This document shows, piece after piece, positions 1-12,704 of a stretch of DNA of 64,000 bases. The notes beneath the pieces were generated by a model that did not search any database, was not told the origin of the DNA, and saw only the letters and a list, made by a program, of their open reading frames with translations. The translations under genes were made by a program, and so were the position numbers. The stretch's first letter is position 1. Every line of letters begins with the position of its first letter. This stretch comes from Manduca sexta (lineage: Eukaryota > Arthropoda > Insecta > Lepidoptera > Sphingidae): the NCBI RefSeq assembly GCF_014839805.1, contig NC_051134.1:14787170-14851169 (forward strand). Direction: 5' to 3'.

Positions 1-880
1 GATATCCAAATAACTTTACTCGACGCTGTTACACATATAAAATATGCGGAAGGAATAACACTTATTGGAAAACAGCACTTTTCCATAAAATATCTACTCG
101 TACATTGAATTAATATTTAATACAAGTTGTACTCGCGGCTTCGGACGTACAGACTTCTTAGAAATTCCCGCGTCCTCCTGAGAAGGAAGGAAATAAAATG
201 TTCCTTATATTAAGTTAACGTGCCTTCAATATTTAGTTTCATTTCAATTGAAACTTAGCCATAGCAAAGTAATAAAAATACAAAATCTATTTTGAGAGTG
301 TACCTTTTCTTAGAATATGGTATAGATATATCGATTCTGTTCTTTAGGGCATTACAGGCCATCGAAGATGTATCCAAAAAGGTTAATTTTAATGTTCTTT
401 TGAATAGCGGTAGGTCAATAAATAATTAGAATTATTTTTTAAAGCAAATATCACAAATATAAACTTTAAATGAGACAACATAAATTTAATCTAAATAAAA
501 TACACAGTTTTACAATTTCATTCCTTCCCGCAAATATTCTATACGTTAGTGAGTTTATGAATAAACTTTAGCCAATCCATATTCCGATAATAGGAAAATT
601 GTTCCGAGATTGTGCTGGGAGTGGCTCACAAGGTCACAAGGGCTTCATTCTAGAAAAATTCCCTGCCGGCTCAACGGGTATGTCGATCATTTGTTTCAGT
701 TTTATTTTATCTGACGCCGCGCCGGATTCTGTTGTGGCTTTAAAGCCATATTTACAATTCACTGCATTTTACATTTGAATTGTACAATATTTACAGTTAG
801 ATTCACAGATATATTTATTTGAGTTACCGAATATATATTAGCATAGATTCTTTACATTCGGGATAAACTGTTAATAATTG
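1..880. other. AT-rich non-coding stretch
   Basis: No open frame of note. A weak fragment resembling the family C tail (actcgcggcttcg) lies near 130-190 but is too short to call. A 14 bp perfect palindrome (tggctttaaagcca) sits at 735-748. Otherwise I see nothing in it. Confidence 0.7.
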
Positions 881-1141
881 TATTTTTTTCTTTTTATTGC
901 TTTGAATGACAAGACGAGCTTGCCGTTCGCCTGATGGTAAGCGATACGACCGCCCATAAACACCATCCAACACCTTGCATTACAAAGAATTGTTTGGTAT
1001 TCCACGGCGCTCGCCATCCTGAGACATGATATGTTAAGTCTCATTATCTCCAGTAGTTACCCTGACTACAATGTCCTTTAAACCGTAACACAACAGTGAC
1101 TACACCAGGCGGACTCGCACATATGAGAAACCTACCACCAA
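881..1141 (-). repeat. Family A retroelement tail, internally deleted copy
   Basis: Reverse-strand copy of a repeat present about eight times in this window. It starts with a poly-T run and ttattgctttg (the complement of a caaagcaataaaa 3' end), then gacgagcttgccgttcgcctgatggtaagcg and the phrase gaccgcccataaacacc. Compared with the near-full copy at 35482-35792 it lacks the tgctgcttggcggcagaaatag segment. A poly-A end without a promoter-like head suggests a SINE or the 3' end of a non-LTR retrotransposon; the sequence does not decide between them. No clear target duplication seen. Confidence 0.8.
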
Positions 1142-1629
1142 CCTACCCACCACCTAGTAACTTAAGTTTTACATAAAATTTTTAGTTAAATTGCAAAATA
1201 AGTGCTTAAACAAATTTAACTTAAAGTTAGCAAAAATTCTGGTTAAAAGAGGTCGGGCCATTTGTTTAGATGTTGCGGGTAACAACAGCGCAGAGCCAAA
1301 TAAAATCAAGCACCCGTTTATCCGTGCCGACCGGGAATCCGCGCTGCAGCCAGCGACGGCAAAGCTTTTGCTTTTGTACAATTATGTAAATTTAATTTAA
1401 ATGCCTAACTCAGTTCGCACACGCCAGTAACTATTTTAAAACTATTACATGACAAAGTGACCTACAAATACTGGCCCAAGCGCGCGTTCCACGTACGACT
1501 GTCACGGAATAAAAGTGAATACTCGTGACACAATCGTGATAACTAGGTATTTAGTTCCGAATTTAGCTTTTGTAGTACATGTTTTGTTATTTTGTATTCA
1601 AAAATATTTTAAAGACAGACTTCATATAG
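1142..1629. other. Non-coding stretch with a GC-richer patch
   Basis: Overlapping short open frames on both strands at 1169-1400 come from a GC-richer patch at about 1245-1370. Neither has a recognisable domain and they are antiparallel, so I treat both as accidental. Confidence 0.6.
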
Positions 1630-1872
1630 TTTTTTTATACAAGCACAATAAGGTAACCCAACTGGACCTGATGATAAGTGAAGTGGGGTCCAATAGAATG
1701 TTGACTGACGAGAGATGATAACTCCTTGACAGTCGACACAATTATGCCGGCCTGTTCGAACCGTATATACACAGGCTGATTCCCGACCATGATACACTTA
1801 CATGGACCTCTATAGCGGGTTTTAACACCTTGTGTACGGTGATCGCTATCCGGGCGGATATAACATATATCC
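1630..1872 (-). repeat. Family B dispersed repeat, copy 1
   Basis: Reverse-strand copy of a roughly 235 bp repeat found three times here (others at 8890-9115 and 49416-49650). Shared landmarks, read on the minus strand: atccgcccggatagcg, ggtgttaaaacccgc, ataattgtgtcgactg, attctattggacccca, then a short A-run after ttgtgcttgtat. The A-run end suggests a retroposed element. I know this sequence type from lepidopteran genomes but cannot assign its class. Short open frames inside (1609-1797) are repeat-derived. Confidence 0.8.
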
Positions 1873-2515
1873 TAACATCAGCAAAACTTATAAACATTAA
1901 TGTTAATTTTTTATGTATAAATTGAAAATATTAACCAATTCTAAATTGCTATTCGTAAACAGTACAAGTCGCCACTTTATACCAATTAGTGTTATAACTT
2001 GTCGGTCAATGAAATCACTTTCCAACATCCTTGAGACAATTCCAACGACACCTATTATTCAACTTGATTTGAACCAAGCACATGTCGCTCTATTGTTAGG
2101 AATAGGATATTGTTTATTGAAATTACTTCTCCACATTAATTTTCCATCTGAAGAAACCGTTACCAAATACCGTTGAATTATCAAATTTGATTATGTTATC
2201 ATTATACGCAGTTGTAAAACAGGTAAAAAGTTGTGAGCACCACGCTTGGTAATTGGCAACAGTGTTAAATCCGACGGAACGAAGGCACGACCTAAACAAA
2301 CACACGTGTAAACAGCAAAACGTTGCTTCAAAATAACACACGACTTCATTTTCTAACTCGTAAATCTGTAACGTTAGTGACGTAAGTCTGTCAAATTATA
2401 TCGCACCTTTAGAATTACAATGACGTAAGTGCAAAAACCGTTTAATTGGCTTTATAATCCACAACATTTGGAAAGTGACGAACTATCGAATGCGAGATCG
2501 ACTTTCGTGTAATTA
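1873..2515. other. AT-rich non-coding stretch
   Basis: An 87-codon plus frame (1913-2176) is rich in Leu, Ile and Ser and has no recognisable motif; its base composition matches the surrounding non-coding DNA. Nothing else seen. Confidence 0.6.
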
Positions 2516-2782
2516 CCGAAAGTCACACACACACACACACCATCACGCTTTTATCCCCGAAGGGGTATGCAGAGGTGCAACCAGGGCACCCACTTTTCGC
2601 CAAGTGTGTTCCGTCCCAGGATGTGATAGGGGGCGAACCTATCACCATATCGGGCACAAATTCCAGACTCCGGGCTGATATTGAGCAGAAAGACCCAAAT
2701 ATCACTTTGCCCAACCTGGGATTCGAATCCAGGACCTCAGAGCGCTGCCGTACAACTATACTACCGAGGCAGTCCGAAAGTC
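2516..2782 (-). repeat. tRNA-derived SINE with TG tail and 9 bp target duplication
   Basis: The element body is 2525-2773, on the minus strand. Its head (at the 2773 end) reads CTCGGTAGTATAGTTG, like a tRNA-Asp A-box region, followed by GGATTCGAATCC as pol III B box. The body contains a palindromic section around the complement of gatgtgatagg, and the tail is a (TG)n microsatellite, seen on the plus strand as (CA)n at 2524-2540. It is flanked by the direct repeat ccgaaagtc at 2516-2524 and 2774-2782, the expected mark of LINE-mediated insertion. Related copies: 6411-6621 and 54127-54290. The short open frames inside are not genes. Confidence 0.88.
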
Positions 2783-4039
2783 GACGCTGTTAATTCTAAA
2801 CGTGCGATATGGAAGTTACAGTTTTACTGAAGTAGTTTTACCAAAGCGATCCCCATGACAGAGTGGTCTTAAATAACAGTATTAAAGACGATTAACGGGG
2901 ATCATCAAGACTCACAGGGCACATGCCCGGGGCTGTATGTTTGCTAAAGTTACTACCTAAGATGGGCCTATTTGGTTTCTTGTCTGCACACATTGGGGAA
3001 TCACAAATAAGTAAATATAAGTATCATAACTGGCAAGGGGTGAGCTTCATGAAAGCCTACCCTTTGTCATCACAATTTGAAAAATACAAATTATTATATG
3101 AAAATAAAATGCCTATTGTCAAACATTAAAAAATACCACAACACACGACCACAGGAATTTTCTAGTTATACGAAAATCATACTCGCTGTCGAACGTTCTA
3201 TTAAGTTTCCACCAATAGCTAGCAAACAAATTAACCACAAACATATTAATTAATATGTAGTCTATGTTTTAATTAACTAATAATGATTATGATTTATGTT
3301 ATCTGCAACCTCAAATTAATTCAATTTAATATTTAAATTTTTATGTTTTTCTTTGTTATTAAATAAATTATATCATGATTTGTTTACTGATTTTTATAAT
3401 CTTGACTTGCAAACTAGTTAACATTAACTTATTATATAAAATAATGTCAACAGTGCGTCTACTGGAAACATATTCTAATTTGTAAAGCTGGTCAATTAAG
3501 ATCCCGTGAGATTAAACATTTATACAGAGATGATACAATCTCATTGTTATAAATCTTATTTTAAAGAGGCACAATAGAGACCTCCCTGGCGAAAACTCAT
3601 ACACAACCAGGCAGTTTAATTAAACAAGTTGTACATCCTCATGTTTTATACTAAATCCGCTCGGATCCTTGGCGACGGATCTATCGAAGACTTCGTTCCT
3701 TTATCAAAGTAAAGACTGTGTGTACTTCACACACGAGTATCAAATAGGTTTAATGGTATAAGTTTATCCAAACGCGGGAACCTGTTTACCTCAACGGTTT
3801 CCGCTTCTACTAATATGAAACCAGACTCATGTTCTGTAAAGGGTTAACTGCAGATAGTTAGAAATAATATTCAAAGAAGATTTTAACATGGATCGGATTG
3901 GGTTAAAGTGACAAGCCTCATCGATGAAGTCACAAAGCTTGATAATTTGCTTTATTGAATGTCCTATCTTTACAAATATCTATATATATATATATAAAAG
4001 AAAGTGGTGTTAGTTACCCTATTTATAACTCAAGAACGG
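2783..4039. other. Non-coding stretch with TA microsatellite
   Basis: AT-rich without a supported gene. A (TA)n run lies at about 3980-3996. A 68-codon frame at 2923-3129 shows no motif. Nothing else seen. Confidence 0.65.
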
Positions 4040-4263
4040 ATGGAGAGGTAGCTTAGAACCAGGAAACGGATATAGGATACTTTTTATCCCGTTCCCACGG
4101 GAACGGGACGTGACATAACACGTGGTATAAGAAAGCAAAATTTGATATGAAAATAGTATAAGACCCTGGGAAGGTTATAGGGTACTATCCCGGGAAAATA
4201 TATAGTGGGACTTTTATCCCGGAAAACTCCTTCACGCGGGCGAAGCCGCGAGTAAAAGCTAGT
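4040..4263 (-). repeat. Family C tail copy 1, with adjoining palindrome
   Basis: From 4138 to 4263, minus-strand copy of an RTE-like or SINE-like tail: ends (plus strand) ggcgaagccgcgagtaaaagctagta, with ggacttttatcccggaaaac and agaccctgggaaggttatag upstream. The part from about 4040 to 4135 is a related but rearranged block containing a near-perfect 10 bp inverted repeat, tcccgttccc at 4087-4096 against gggaacggga at 4099-4108. The two blocks look like a composite of related non-autonomous elements. Confidence 0.75.
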
Positions 4264-5667
4264 ATCTAATATAGTCTAATCTAATATTACATTTGCGCAT
4301 GTTTGTAAAGATGATTGGATGTTTGTTAAATGTAAACAGAGGAATCACTGAACGGATGTGAATGAATTATGGCACACAGGTAGACAATCTTTTGTAATTA
4401 TTTTATGGTAGTAATTTGCTTCTAATATTTTTAAATGACACTGGCGTCGTATATATGGCGTTAAGGATCTCTACAGTGATTTAGAGATTTTTGTAATGGA
4501 AAGTTTTTAAGGCACGCAAAGACGCAAGCAACATATCGTTATAAATCGGTGTTTTAATGACAAACACCAAAATACAAAATATAACTAATTTATTACAAAA
4601 TCGCATTAATCCCACAATATTCTAGTTCCGAAAGTATTATCGCTAACCATCAGATTGTACTGATATAAAATGTCATTACGGGGCATTCCTTTAGGAGTAC
4701 GGTCGTCCGACGCTGGGTCCGCTCCCTGATTAAACGACAACAATATAAATGATGGAGACTTGCAATTAAGAGACGCGCCGCCGCATCAATCACGCGCCAG
4801 ATATCCAGGGAACTGATTTTGTTGTACTATTTTTCTAATGTGCCCCTGCGCGTACGAAATGCAATGTGTCAACGCCATACGTTACTTTTTCTTAATTGAA
4901 TCGTGTTTACTGTTTATTGTCTCCTTACTTACTGATTACCAAGCGAGGGCTTGTTCGTCTCATTTGGGTAAAAAAGGTGACTATGAATTGATATTATTAG
5001 TACACGTTCTATACTCTTGTATCAAGTCTGGATATCTGCGATTTAAAATATATTTTGCCCTTTTGTTTCCACGTAACTTCACCATTCGATGAAGCCTCAT
5101 GTGTCGCAGTTAACATAACGCTGAGTCATTATGCAATTTTATGATAGGGTATATATTAACGTATATAATCAAAAAGCTGTATTTTGTTAGGAACATCCAA
5201 GTGCATTCTAAAGATTGGATTTATGCGTCACAGCAACACGTTCACTATCACATCATGGAACAGATATAATCTCAGCTAATCGTGGTTTAGAAGTAACTCC
5301 ACCCTACATAGTGTCATGATTGTATAATATGTATAAGATGGAATCCAGGACATATCCCCGTCACACAACTACACCGCAGCGTAGATCACGCACAGACGAA
5401 CAGGTTAATTATAAATAACTCAGTAGGCGAGCAAAGGCTGCTAATCAGAATTCCTTGTGTGTGCGGCACAATACCTAAGATGACATCGCCTTGTACCTAC
5501 ACTTGACATAGGCACATTAGCTCATGAATATAAGCGGCGGATAGAATATATTTCATTTCAACAACAACTGTTAACTATTAACCGTTCGATGTCTGTACAT
5601 TATAGTTATTGAAGAAAAACTAAAAAGAGTTATTTTATGAGGGCAACAAAAGTCGAAACAACAGCGT
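4264..5667. other. Non-coding stretch
   Basis: No supported gene. The 84-codon frame at 4838-5092 has no recognisable domain. Nothing repetitive recognised. Confidence 0.6.
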
Positions 5668-5825
5668 TAGTTTTTTTCTCTGTCTGTATGTTTGTACACG
5701 CATCACGCAAACACTACTGCACAGAATTGAATCCTGTTTTCACCGATGTACTATGTCAGGTCTAAATCATCATTTTAGCTGGAAAAAATATAAAGCGGGA
5801 GTTTTATCCCGGAAAACACTTTTTC
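5668..5825 (-). repeat. Family C-related repeat fragment, copy 2
   Basis: Minus-orientation fragment marked by ctctgtctgtatgtttgtacacgc at its left part and aaagcgggagttttatcccggaaaac at its right end. The right part matches the 4138-4263 copy; the left part is the section usually ending in a CAGACAGAC-type run. It stops before the CTAGCTTTTGC end, so it is truncated. Confidence 0.65.
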
Positions 5826-6410
5826 ATTACCTTTGTGACCTAAAATATAGGGAACACAAATCGCCGTTCTGAATATCGGTTAATTTCCTCGATCGGCAAA
5901 ATACATTTAACTGTTTTCTTATTATGGAGGTTCATGGAATTAATTACTGATAAATAAAATTAATAATACAGGAACACATATTCATTTCGGGTAATAAAAA
6001 CTTTATAAGCATAATATTATCGTTTACATATTTGTACATAGAATGGTATATTTGGAGGAATTATAAATCTACAAAAAATAATTCGTCTATTTCACACAAT
6101 TATGTTAACAGAAGATAATCGGGGTAATCAAAGTCCCTAGCGAATAAAGTTACCGTGGTGTGTTCGCATCAAAGGCCGACGCAGCTGGGGTAATGCGCGG
6201 GATAAATCTACTTACGCCATTGCCGCCACTCCATCGAACTACACTTTACCTGAAACAACGTAACACGTTAATTGCTATGTCATTGCCTCTTGACAGATGT
6301 CGATTAGTTAAGACAGTTGAAGTAGTCTTTGTATTGCAAATTAATGCAAACTATTGGCAGGTCAGAGGTCGAAATTTGACCGACGAATTTTATATATTTA
6401 CACATACATT
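5826..6410. other. AT-rich non-coding stretch
   Basis: The 97-codon frame at 6160-6453 runs into the SINE that follows and has no recognisable motif, so it is not called as a gene. Nothing else seen. Confidence 0.6.
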
Positions 6411-6621
6411 ATTGCCTCTATGGCATAGTTGTATTACGGTACATCATTATTAAGGTGATGGGTTCGATCCCCAGGTCGGGCAATGTGATATTGGGTTTTT
6501 CTACTCAGTATCGGACTGCAGTCCGGCATTTCACCCTCTATCACATCATGGGACGCATGGGTGCTCCAGTTGCGTCTCTGTCCACCCCTTCCGGCATAAA
6601 AGGTATGAGTGTGTGTGTGTT
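6411..6621 (+). repeat. tRNA-derived SINE with TG tail, copy 2
   Basis: Plus-strand copy of the family at 2525-2773. A box-like TGGCATAGTTGT at 6421-6432, B box GGTTCGATCC at about 6461-6470, then the shared body (gggcaatgtgatattggg, ctactcagtatcggactg, ctatcacatcatgggacg) and a (TG)n tail ending near 6621. I could not see a clean target duplication. The open frame at 6455-6652 lies inside the SINE and is spurious. Confidence 0.85.
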
Positions 6622-8889
6622 ATTTTTCTACACTCCTTTATATAAACTTTAATTACCGCAAATCTCATACTCCATACGCAATGTGTTTAAAAGGGGGTCC
6701 AAAGTATTTACTTCGCGTATTAATATAAAGATGTCACGGTAGCGCACAGGCCGTGAAGCGTGGCCGCGGTTAATGTCCAGCTACGAAAATTAGTGTTTTT
6801 GTAAATATTTACTTGGTAGAGCACTACTATGTTTTATATTTTTTTTTATTCGACAGTTATAACACCTATTATGTTTCTTTGGGAATAAAGACACTAACAT
6901 CGATGGCTCCTAACTAAACTATTGTATCTGCAAAAATAGCGATATTAACTTTAGCGTTACGTTATCAAGGTACTGTTTACTACCAAACCAATTTAATTCA
7001 AAAGTTAATAAACGAAATAAAAAGTCCATTAAAAATAATTTACAAATTATTGGGTTTGTTAGTCAACAGTACCTAAATGATGAAACGTTAAAAAAGTGAA
7101 TATCCCTATTTTCAGATACGACAGTTTACTTAGGAGCCATCGTCATATGTGAAATAAATATAAGAAAGAAAGAAAGAAAGAAGAAAATAGTAGTAAAGTA
7201 GTAATTGTAAACTAGTCTACAATATCTTCCGTTTTGAATAGATGTGTTAGCGAAACCTCTTTTATTTACTACGAGTTTTTACGCGTGAAGTTATGTCGTC
7301 TCGGTACTGTTTTCTTTATCTTCATACCTTACACTTTATTGCACGTGTTGGGTTTTCTACCGTTTGCTTATGTTTCCGTATGAGTTTGATTGCCGAATTT
7401 TATCAATAAAGCAATATAATAAATATTAATCAATGATCGATTAACTGCTTTTTATATTTTTTATATAATGAAAACTGACGCGAGGATCTTGCGTTTCTTT
7501 GATTAAAAGTGCCTTCATCGCTCATAACAGTAATACCAAGCGTCTAGAATTGGGTACCGGTCCCGTTCATACATATATTTTTTTTGTACAGCAAATATTT
7601 TTACATAGAATCGTGAGGGAAAATGAATGTGAAAATATTTCAAATATGTATGTAAAATGTGCTTATTTTCTATTTTATTGATACCGATGTATTTAAAAAA
7701 AAAAACTACAAACAAAATTTACTTTTAAGGTAAATCACATATTTTAAATGCATAAAAGTTGTCACAAAATTCACAACTCCATTAATCACAATATCCCGTA
7801 TTTATGTAACGAACTGTCAAATGAACATAATATTACACTATATTGAAAATATCTATAAAAGCTTGTGAAAATGCAACTCGACATTCTATGCATACTATTA
7901 TCGCACAATAAAGAGGAGATACGAGCCTCGCCCACGGCCCACGACAAAGGTTAAACGACATTTCTCGTTTCTTTGTCATCTTTACTTTGAGGTGCTTTGA
8001 GTCGGGTTTCATCTCAGGAGTGCAGGACGGCAATAAAATGCACCCAGCGAAGGAATCGCGCTTTGTGCCTCGCAACAATCGCATAAAGTATTTATTACCT
8101 TGTTTAGTTGCTATTCAAGTGCGATAGAATATACTTAAAGTGGTATAATGTCGCAATACGCTTATCTGTTATGTATTTCTCAAAATAAAGGTGATTAAAT
8201 AGGTTTTACAATTTTTAGCTCTCTCATGCATCTTTTTTTCTTTATCTTAGTACATTAGTATTATCAAATAATTTATAGAATTAATTTATTAAAATAAACA
8301 TGAAGAAACTGGCGAAATAGAAAAACATCGTAATAATATTTCTTAAAAACCATTTCATTATCTACATTTATTATAAGACATGCTCAAACAACAACAACTT
8401 TCAATTTAACATGCTATTATGTTTAATAGCTGCCTTTCATTGTAAAAAAAACATTTTTCTATGAATAACAGAATCTATAAATTATTTAACAGAGTAGGTA
8501 GAAAAGTAATTCGTAAATTAAAATTTGATGAACTCCCATGAGTATGTTACTAAATATTTTACTGGCTAATACAAACGAGCGCCATAAACCACCGACTATA
8601 TGAAGACAGTTCGACGCGGCAGTATCGGGCCGAATATATCCCACAATTTATAGACCCCGTATGAAAATAAAATACAAAATCCGACCCTCCCATTCGTGGG
8701 GATTAACATATATCAAAAAGAAATGGTAAAAAACGCGGCACTAAACCGAATCCCGAGCAAAACAAGCGCAGTGTTGATTAATTGGCTACTACCCGGCCGC
8801 GTTGATTTATAGCGTGCGTCGGCGGCACATGCATGCGTCTCTACTACACTATCTGCCTTCTACGTCCGCATTTTTATCTGTAGGTAGTA
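6622..8889. other. Long AT-rich stretch with GAAA microsatellite
   Basis: No supported gene. A (GAAA)n microsatellite lies at 7163-7186. Small frames at 7499-7715 (both strands, antiparallel) and 7833-8084 show no motif. No dispersed repeat recognised. Confidence 0.65.
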
Positions 8890-9115
8890 GGATATATTCT
8901 ATATCCGCCCGGATAGCGACTACTAGACATGGTGTTAAAACTCGCCATAGTGGCGCACGTGGGTCGCGTTTCGGAATCAGCTTATGTATATTCCAACAGG
9001 CCGGGGTAATTGTGTCGACTGCTGAGGGGTAATCTTTCGTCAGTGGATATTCTATTGGACCCCACTTACCATCAGGTGCAGGAGGTTTACATTGTTATGC
9101 ACGTATAAAAAAAAA
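8890..9115 (+). repeat. Family B dispersed repeat, copy 2
   Basis: Plus-strand copy, beginning ggatatattctatatccgcc and carrying the family landmarks ggatagcgac, ggtgttaaaactcgcc, ggccggggtaattgtgtcgac, attctattggaccccactta and ending with an A-run after acgtat. Aligns end to end with the copies at 1630-1872 and 49416-49650. Confidence 0.82.
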
Positions 9116-9337
9116 TGTACTCTCTATATTTAGTTACCACTTCACTAGCACTATATTAGTATTATTTAATTCAAATATATAAAACGTGGTGAAAAATTTA
9201 CAGACATATTGAAAAATTCAGTAAATGTAAACGCTACATGTCTGCGTGAACTGGCGTGATTTTAAAAGCTTATTAAATTAGTAATCATTAATTTTGTTGA
9301 ACAAAGAAATGTATCACGCAATATTATTATATTTCAC
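9116..9337. other. AT-rich spacer
   Basis: Nothing recognised. Confidence 0.6.
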
Positions 9338-9525
9338 TACATAGTTTAAAACAAAGTCGCTTTCTCTGTCCCTATGTGTGCTTAAATCTTTAAAACTACG
9401 CAACGGATTTTGATGTGTTTTTTTTTAATAGATAGAGTGATTCAAGAGGAAGGTTTATGTGTATAATAATAACATCCATAAATTGTCAGCATTGCACCCG
9501 TGCGAAGCCGGGGCGGGTCGCTAGT
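9338..9525 (+). mobile_element. Lep1-like non-autonomous Helitron, internally deleted
   Basis: Starts near tacatagtttaaaacaaagtcgc, contains aactacgcaacggattttgatg and gatagagtgattcaagagg, and ends gaagccggggcgggtcgctagt at 9525. The CTAGT end preceded by a GC-rich short hairpin is the 3' signature of Helitrons, and the internal text matches lepidopteran Lep1-type elements as I remember them. The usual longer centre appears to be missing between about 9475 and 9487. It carries no protein. Confidence 0.72.
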
Positions 9526-12500
9526 ATTTAAACAAAGAAATGAATAATACCTCTTAATCTTAATTAATAACAATAGCATGACTTAAAAAACATGTAAAAA
9601 ACATGTTCACAAAAAGTTTATTTCTTACACACAATTCTTAGCGAGTCTCTCCTAAAAGATTATCGTTGACCATCGGACATTTCGCCGAAGCACAAGAAAT
9701 TAATTTACTACAGCTACACACGCAACTTTTTTGTATTTGTACGTACAAATTAGGAAATTAGGTCGCCTGTATCGGCCGCACACGGGCCGATCAGCCACCA
9801 TTCATCAGGGCACCGCGCCATGTCGAGTAAGTACGTGTGCGGGCGCTCCCTACGCATTTCCCCGCTAGTGACGTGCTCTGTTTCAGAATCGAATTACATT
9901 CTTAGATTCGGCATCGTATTGAATGCGGGATTCTTTGTATTTAGAATGTTTGGTATTGGAGACAAAGCTTTGGTAAACCGCTCCGAAAATACTGGAATAT
10001 TTATTGCATTGACTGTCTTGAAGGTTACTTATAAGTTATTTACTTGTCTGTATAATTTTATTAGCGCTATATGTATCATCAGGAACATGTTAAATTACTA
10101 TGAAATTCTCACTTAAAGCCTCATTGTTTTCTGCATAAAGTAAAATTTTAAATTATAGTAAGTCCGTCAATTAAATTAGAGATATTTACACTGACAAGAA
10201 CTATGTATTGTACTTTACTAGATTTGAAATTTTGTTACAATTATGCTAATACTAAATTGGTAAATACTCAATTATTTTATATATCAATACTACTAGTACA
10301 GGAAGCGAGAATGTACTTGAAACTAAAATGCTCTAAAACGTATCCGATTATTTATTATTCGATTCGATTAAAATCCAACGAGGCACATCACTAATGTAAG
10401 TCACAATAAATCGAATCGGCTTTTATCGCGGCATTTCGTTGATACTGATCGAGATATACGATCAATAAGCTTTATGTACGAGTGGAAACAACTCTACTTA
10501 ATGAATTGTAACTTCTGAGTGCACTCATAAAATTATGATGGAGGTAAGTATAAATCTGACTTAAAACACATTTCAAAGATGTCGAGATATGTCTTCAAAT
10601 ATAAACTGAAGTCACTTAAAATGAGAATGTAAACATGATAAGATTTTATTTAAACTTTATAATTTGATTTCAGTTATAAGTACATATCTGTTTGTGATGC
10701 GCTCGTTCTTAGTTCCAACGTTATACTAATTTCATGAGCGAATGTAATATAGAAAGTTTTAATAAAATAAGGTTTTTATAATATAACGGTTTTTAGTCTC
10801 CTTCTTCTGGTAAACGTTTTCTACTAAACACAAGGCTTTATCCAAGGAAATATTTCAACAAGTTATTTAATAAAACACAGCATTGATAAACTGAAAGACC
10901 GCTTCATAATAATACACTATTTAATTGGTAAGAATGTTATTAAAAATATTAATTAGCGTTAGTATATCTAAGTGTAAATATAACGAAAAAGAAAATGGAT
11001 TTCTCAAATAATACTTGTAACATAATATAATTTTATGCTTACGGCGGAATACGATGCCTTTACAGGTACACAACACTTACCTTAACGTAAGTAACGAATA
11101 GATGTTTTCATTCCAAGTACAAGCTTTGTCCATTTGGCTGCAAGACTATATACCAAATGATTTTTGAGAGCATCGTCGCAAATTAACAGCACATGTATAC
11201 AGTTGTATATACTCTTTTACTGTTTGTGTGTAATCACTTTCAAAGTGATTACAGACAGGCTGCCGTTTGTTGCCTATAAACCAAACGACGGAAACATGTG
11301 TCGACCCAACCTAGTTTTATGAGTATATGGAAATAATGTTTATGGAACTATTTTTCCGTTTCCGCGGGGAAATACCTCGTTTTATGGTTGTGTCTGATTT
11401 CTACTGGTTAAGAGTAGGTGCACAGGGCGGTTAAAGCATTGGAAGACTAGTTGCCTGGAATTCTACACAAAAAGAGTATTACATATTTATGTATCAAGGC
11501 AGCAGCCTCCAATGGATTGTCAGATAAATAATCGATACGAGCCCGTACGCGCTTACTCTATAAGACTGCTAATGGCTCTTTCAGCGTCAGCGATGCTCCT
11601 ATAAACATTGCAGTCCTTATTTGTTTTATAAACTGTAAACCTCTGAACAAAAATATGTTGAGCGTCCAATGGATCGGTGTTTACATTCAATAAAGTTTCG
11701 CGTGTTCAATGATCTGGCGCTACCCGGCACGGCTTGGCGTGGCTCGGAGCAGCGCGGCGTCCCATAACGGTATCCGCGTTAATACTGCATTGTTTCTGTG
11801 ACGTCGCCGGCGGCTGATTGATACAGACTTTCGTGAACCAACCGTTCTCGCCACGCAATATTGTATAACACTTTTTGCACCACATAAAAAGCGTGGCAAT
11901 TATGTTATTGCGTCTACATTAACGTATAATGAAACTTATTTTTTTGAAATAGTCGTCAGTCAGTGTCACGAGATGTTTAAAAAATTCTGATCTCATTGTT
12001 CGTGTTTTAGTTCAAATATTTATCATTTTAAGCGAAAGTAATAGTGAATCTTTTTAAAAAAAAAACTGAAACATTAATCTTGTCAAGTTTAACAAAAAAT
12101 CGGAGCATGTTCGTGAACGTCTAGACTTTACAAATGTATAACAAAGAAATAACTGAATTAGAAACAACGAAATCGGCAATGTAATTAGTATCGAAGTGAA
12201 AATACAGGTACTCAAATATTTATAAAAATAATTTTGATTAAAACACGAATAGCACATGTTGCCAGTGAAATGTCCACGATATATTAATCAAATAAACATT
12301 TTCCGCGTTTTACAATTGACGTAACTGAACAGCTTCGAAAGTCAACGCTTCGTTTTTGATTCCCAAACACAAAACAAATGCCAACTTCCGTCGTTATCAA
12401 TCATTACGGATTAACAAAGCGTGTCCAGTATAATAAATAATTAAATAGCACGCCATTGAAGTGGCTTCCCGGATAAATTGGAGGCAGTGCATGTGGGAGT

Positions 12501-12704
12501 GCGTGTGAACGAACTCGCGAGTCGCGCCACTCGTGCGCACACGACGCCCGCGCACCCGCCGCCTATGGACGTGGAAAAATTATATATGCGCGCCAGTTAT
12601 ATCTGTTGTCACAGGTAACAGTCACGCATATTGTGTGCTTTTGTAATTAGTATATGTCAATGACCATGAATATTTTTGCGTAGTTTGATTAGAAATATAC
12701 GCTA
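9526..12704. other. Non-coding stretch with two CpG-rich patches
   Basis: Mostly AT-rich. A GC-rich patch at about 9755-9890 contains an ATG with a donor/acceptor-like pair (separate entry). A second CpG-rich patch spans about 11700-11820, and a third with many CpGs about 12480-12620. A one-base-loop inverted repeat (gtaatcacttt, 11230-11240 against 11242-11252) is present. No dispersed repeat and no supported gene recognised. Confidence 0.6.
9820..10116 (+). CDS. Weak candidate small ORF, 98 codons, possible short intron
   Basis: Unrecognised protein. The start codon at 9820 lies in a GC-rich patch after gcaccgcgcc. A consensus donor (gtaagt) begins at 9827 and a polypyrimidine-type acceptor (ctctgtttcag) ends at 9886, giving a possible 60-nt intron that keeps the reading frame; the frame is also open without splicing. 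The part after the acceptor is hydrophobic (for example LNAGFFVFRMFG, then ICIIRNML near the end), so a membrane segment is possible. The downstream part has the AT-rich base use of the surroundings, and no family is recognisable. Most likely chance, listed because start, donor and acceptor coincide. Confidence 0.12.
   Translation: MSSKYVCGRSLRISPLVTCSVSESNYILRFGIVLNAGFFVFRMFGIGDKALVNRSENTGIFIALTVLKVTYKLFTCLYNFISAICIIRNMLNYYEILT

Noticed and set aside
2525..2773. tRNA gene suggested by A and B boxes
   Set aside because: No cloverleaf closes; the boxes belong to a SINE head with a SINE body, tail and target duplication.
6455..6652. 65-codon frame
   Set aside because: Lies inside the tRNA-derived SINE at 6411-6621.
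11230..11252. 11 bp inverted repeat with a one-base centre
   Set aside because: Short, no loop suitable for an RNA hairpin; can arise by chance in this base composition.
11440..11451. tggaagactagt, the first 12 bases of insect miR-7
   Set aside because: The match stops after 12 bases and there is no pairing arm within hairpin distance.
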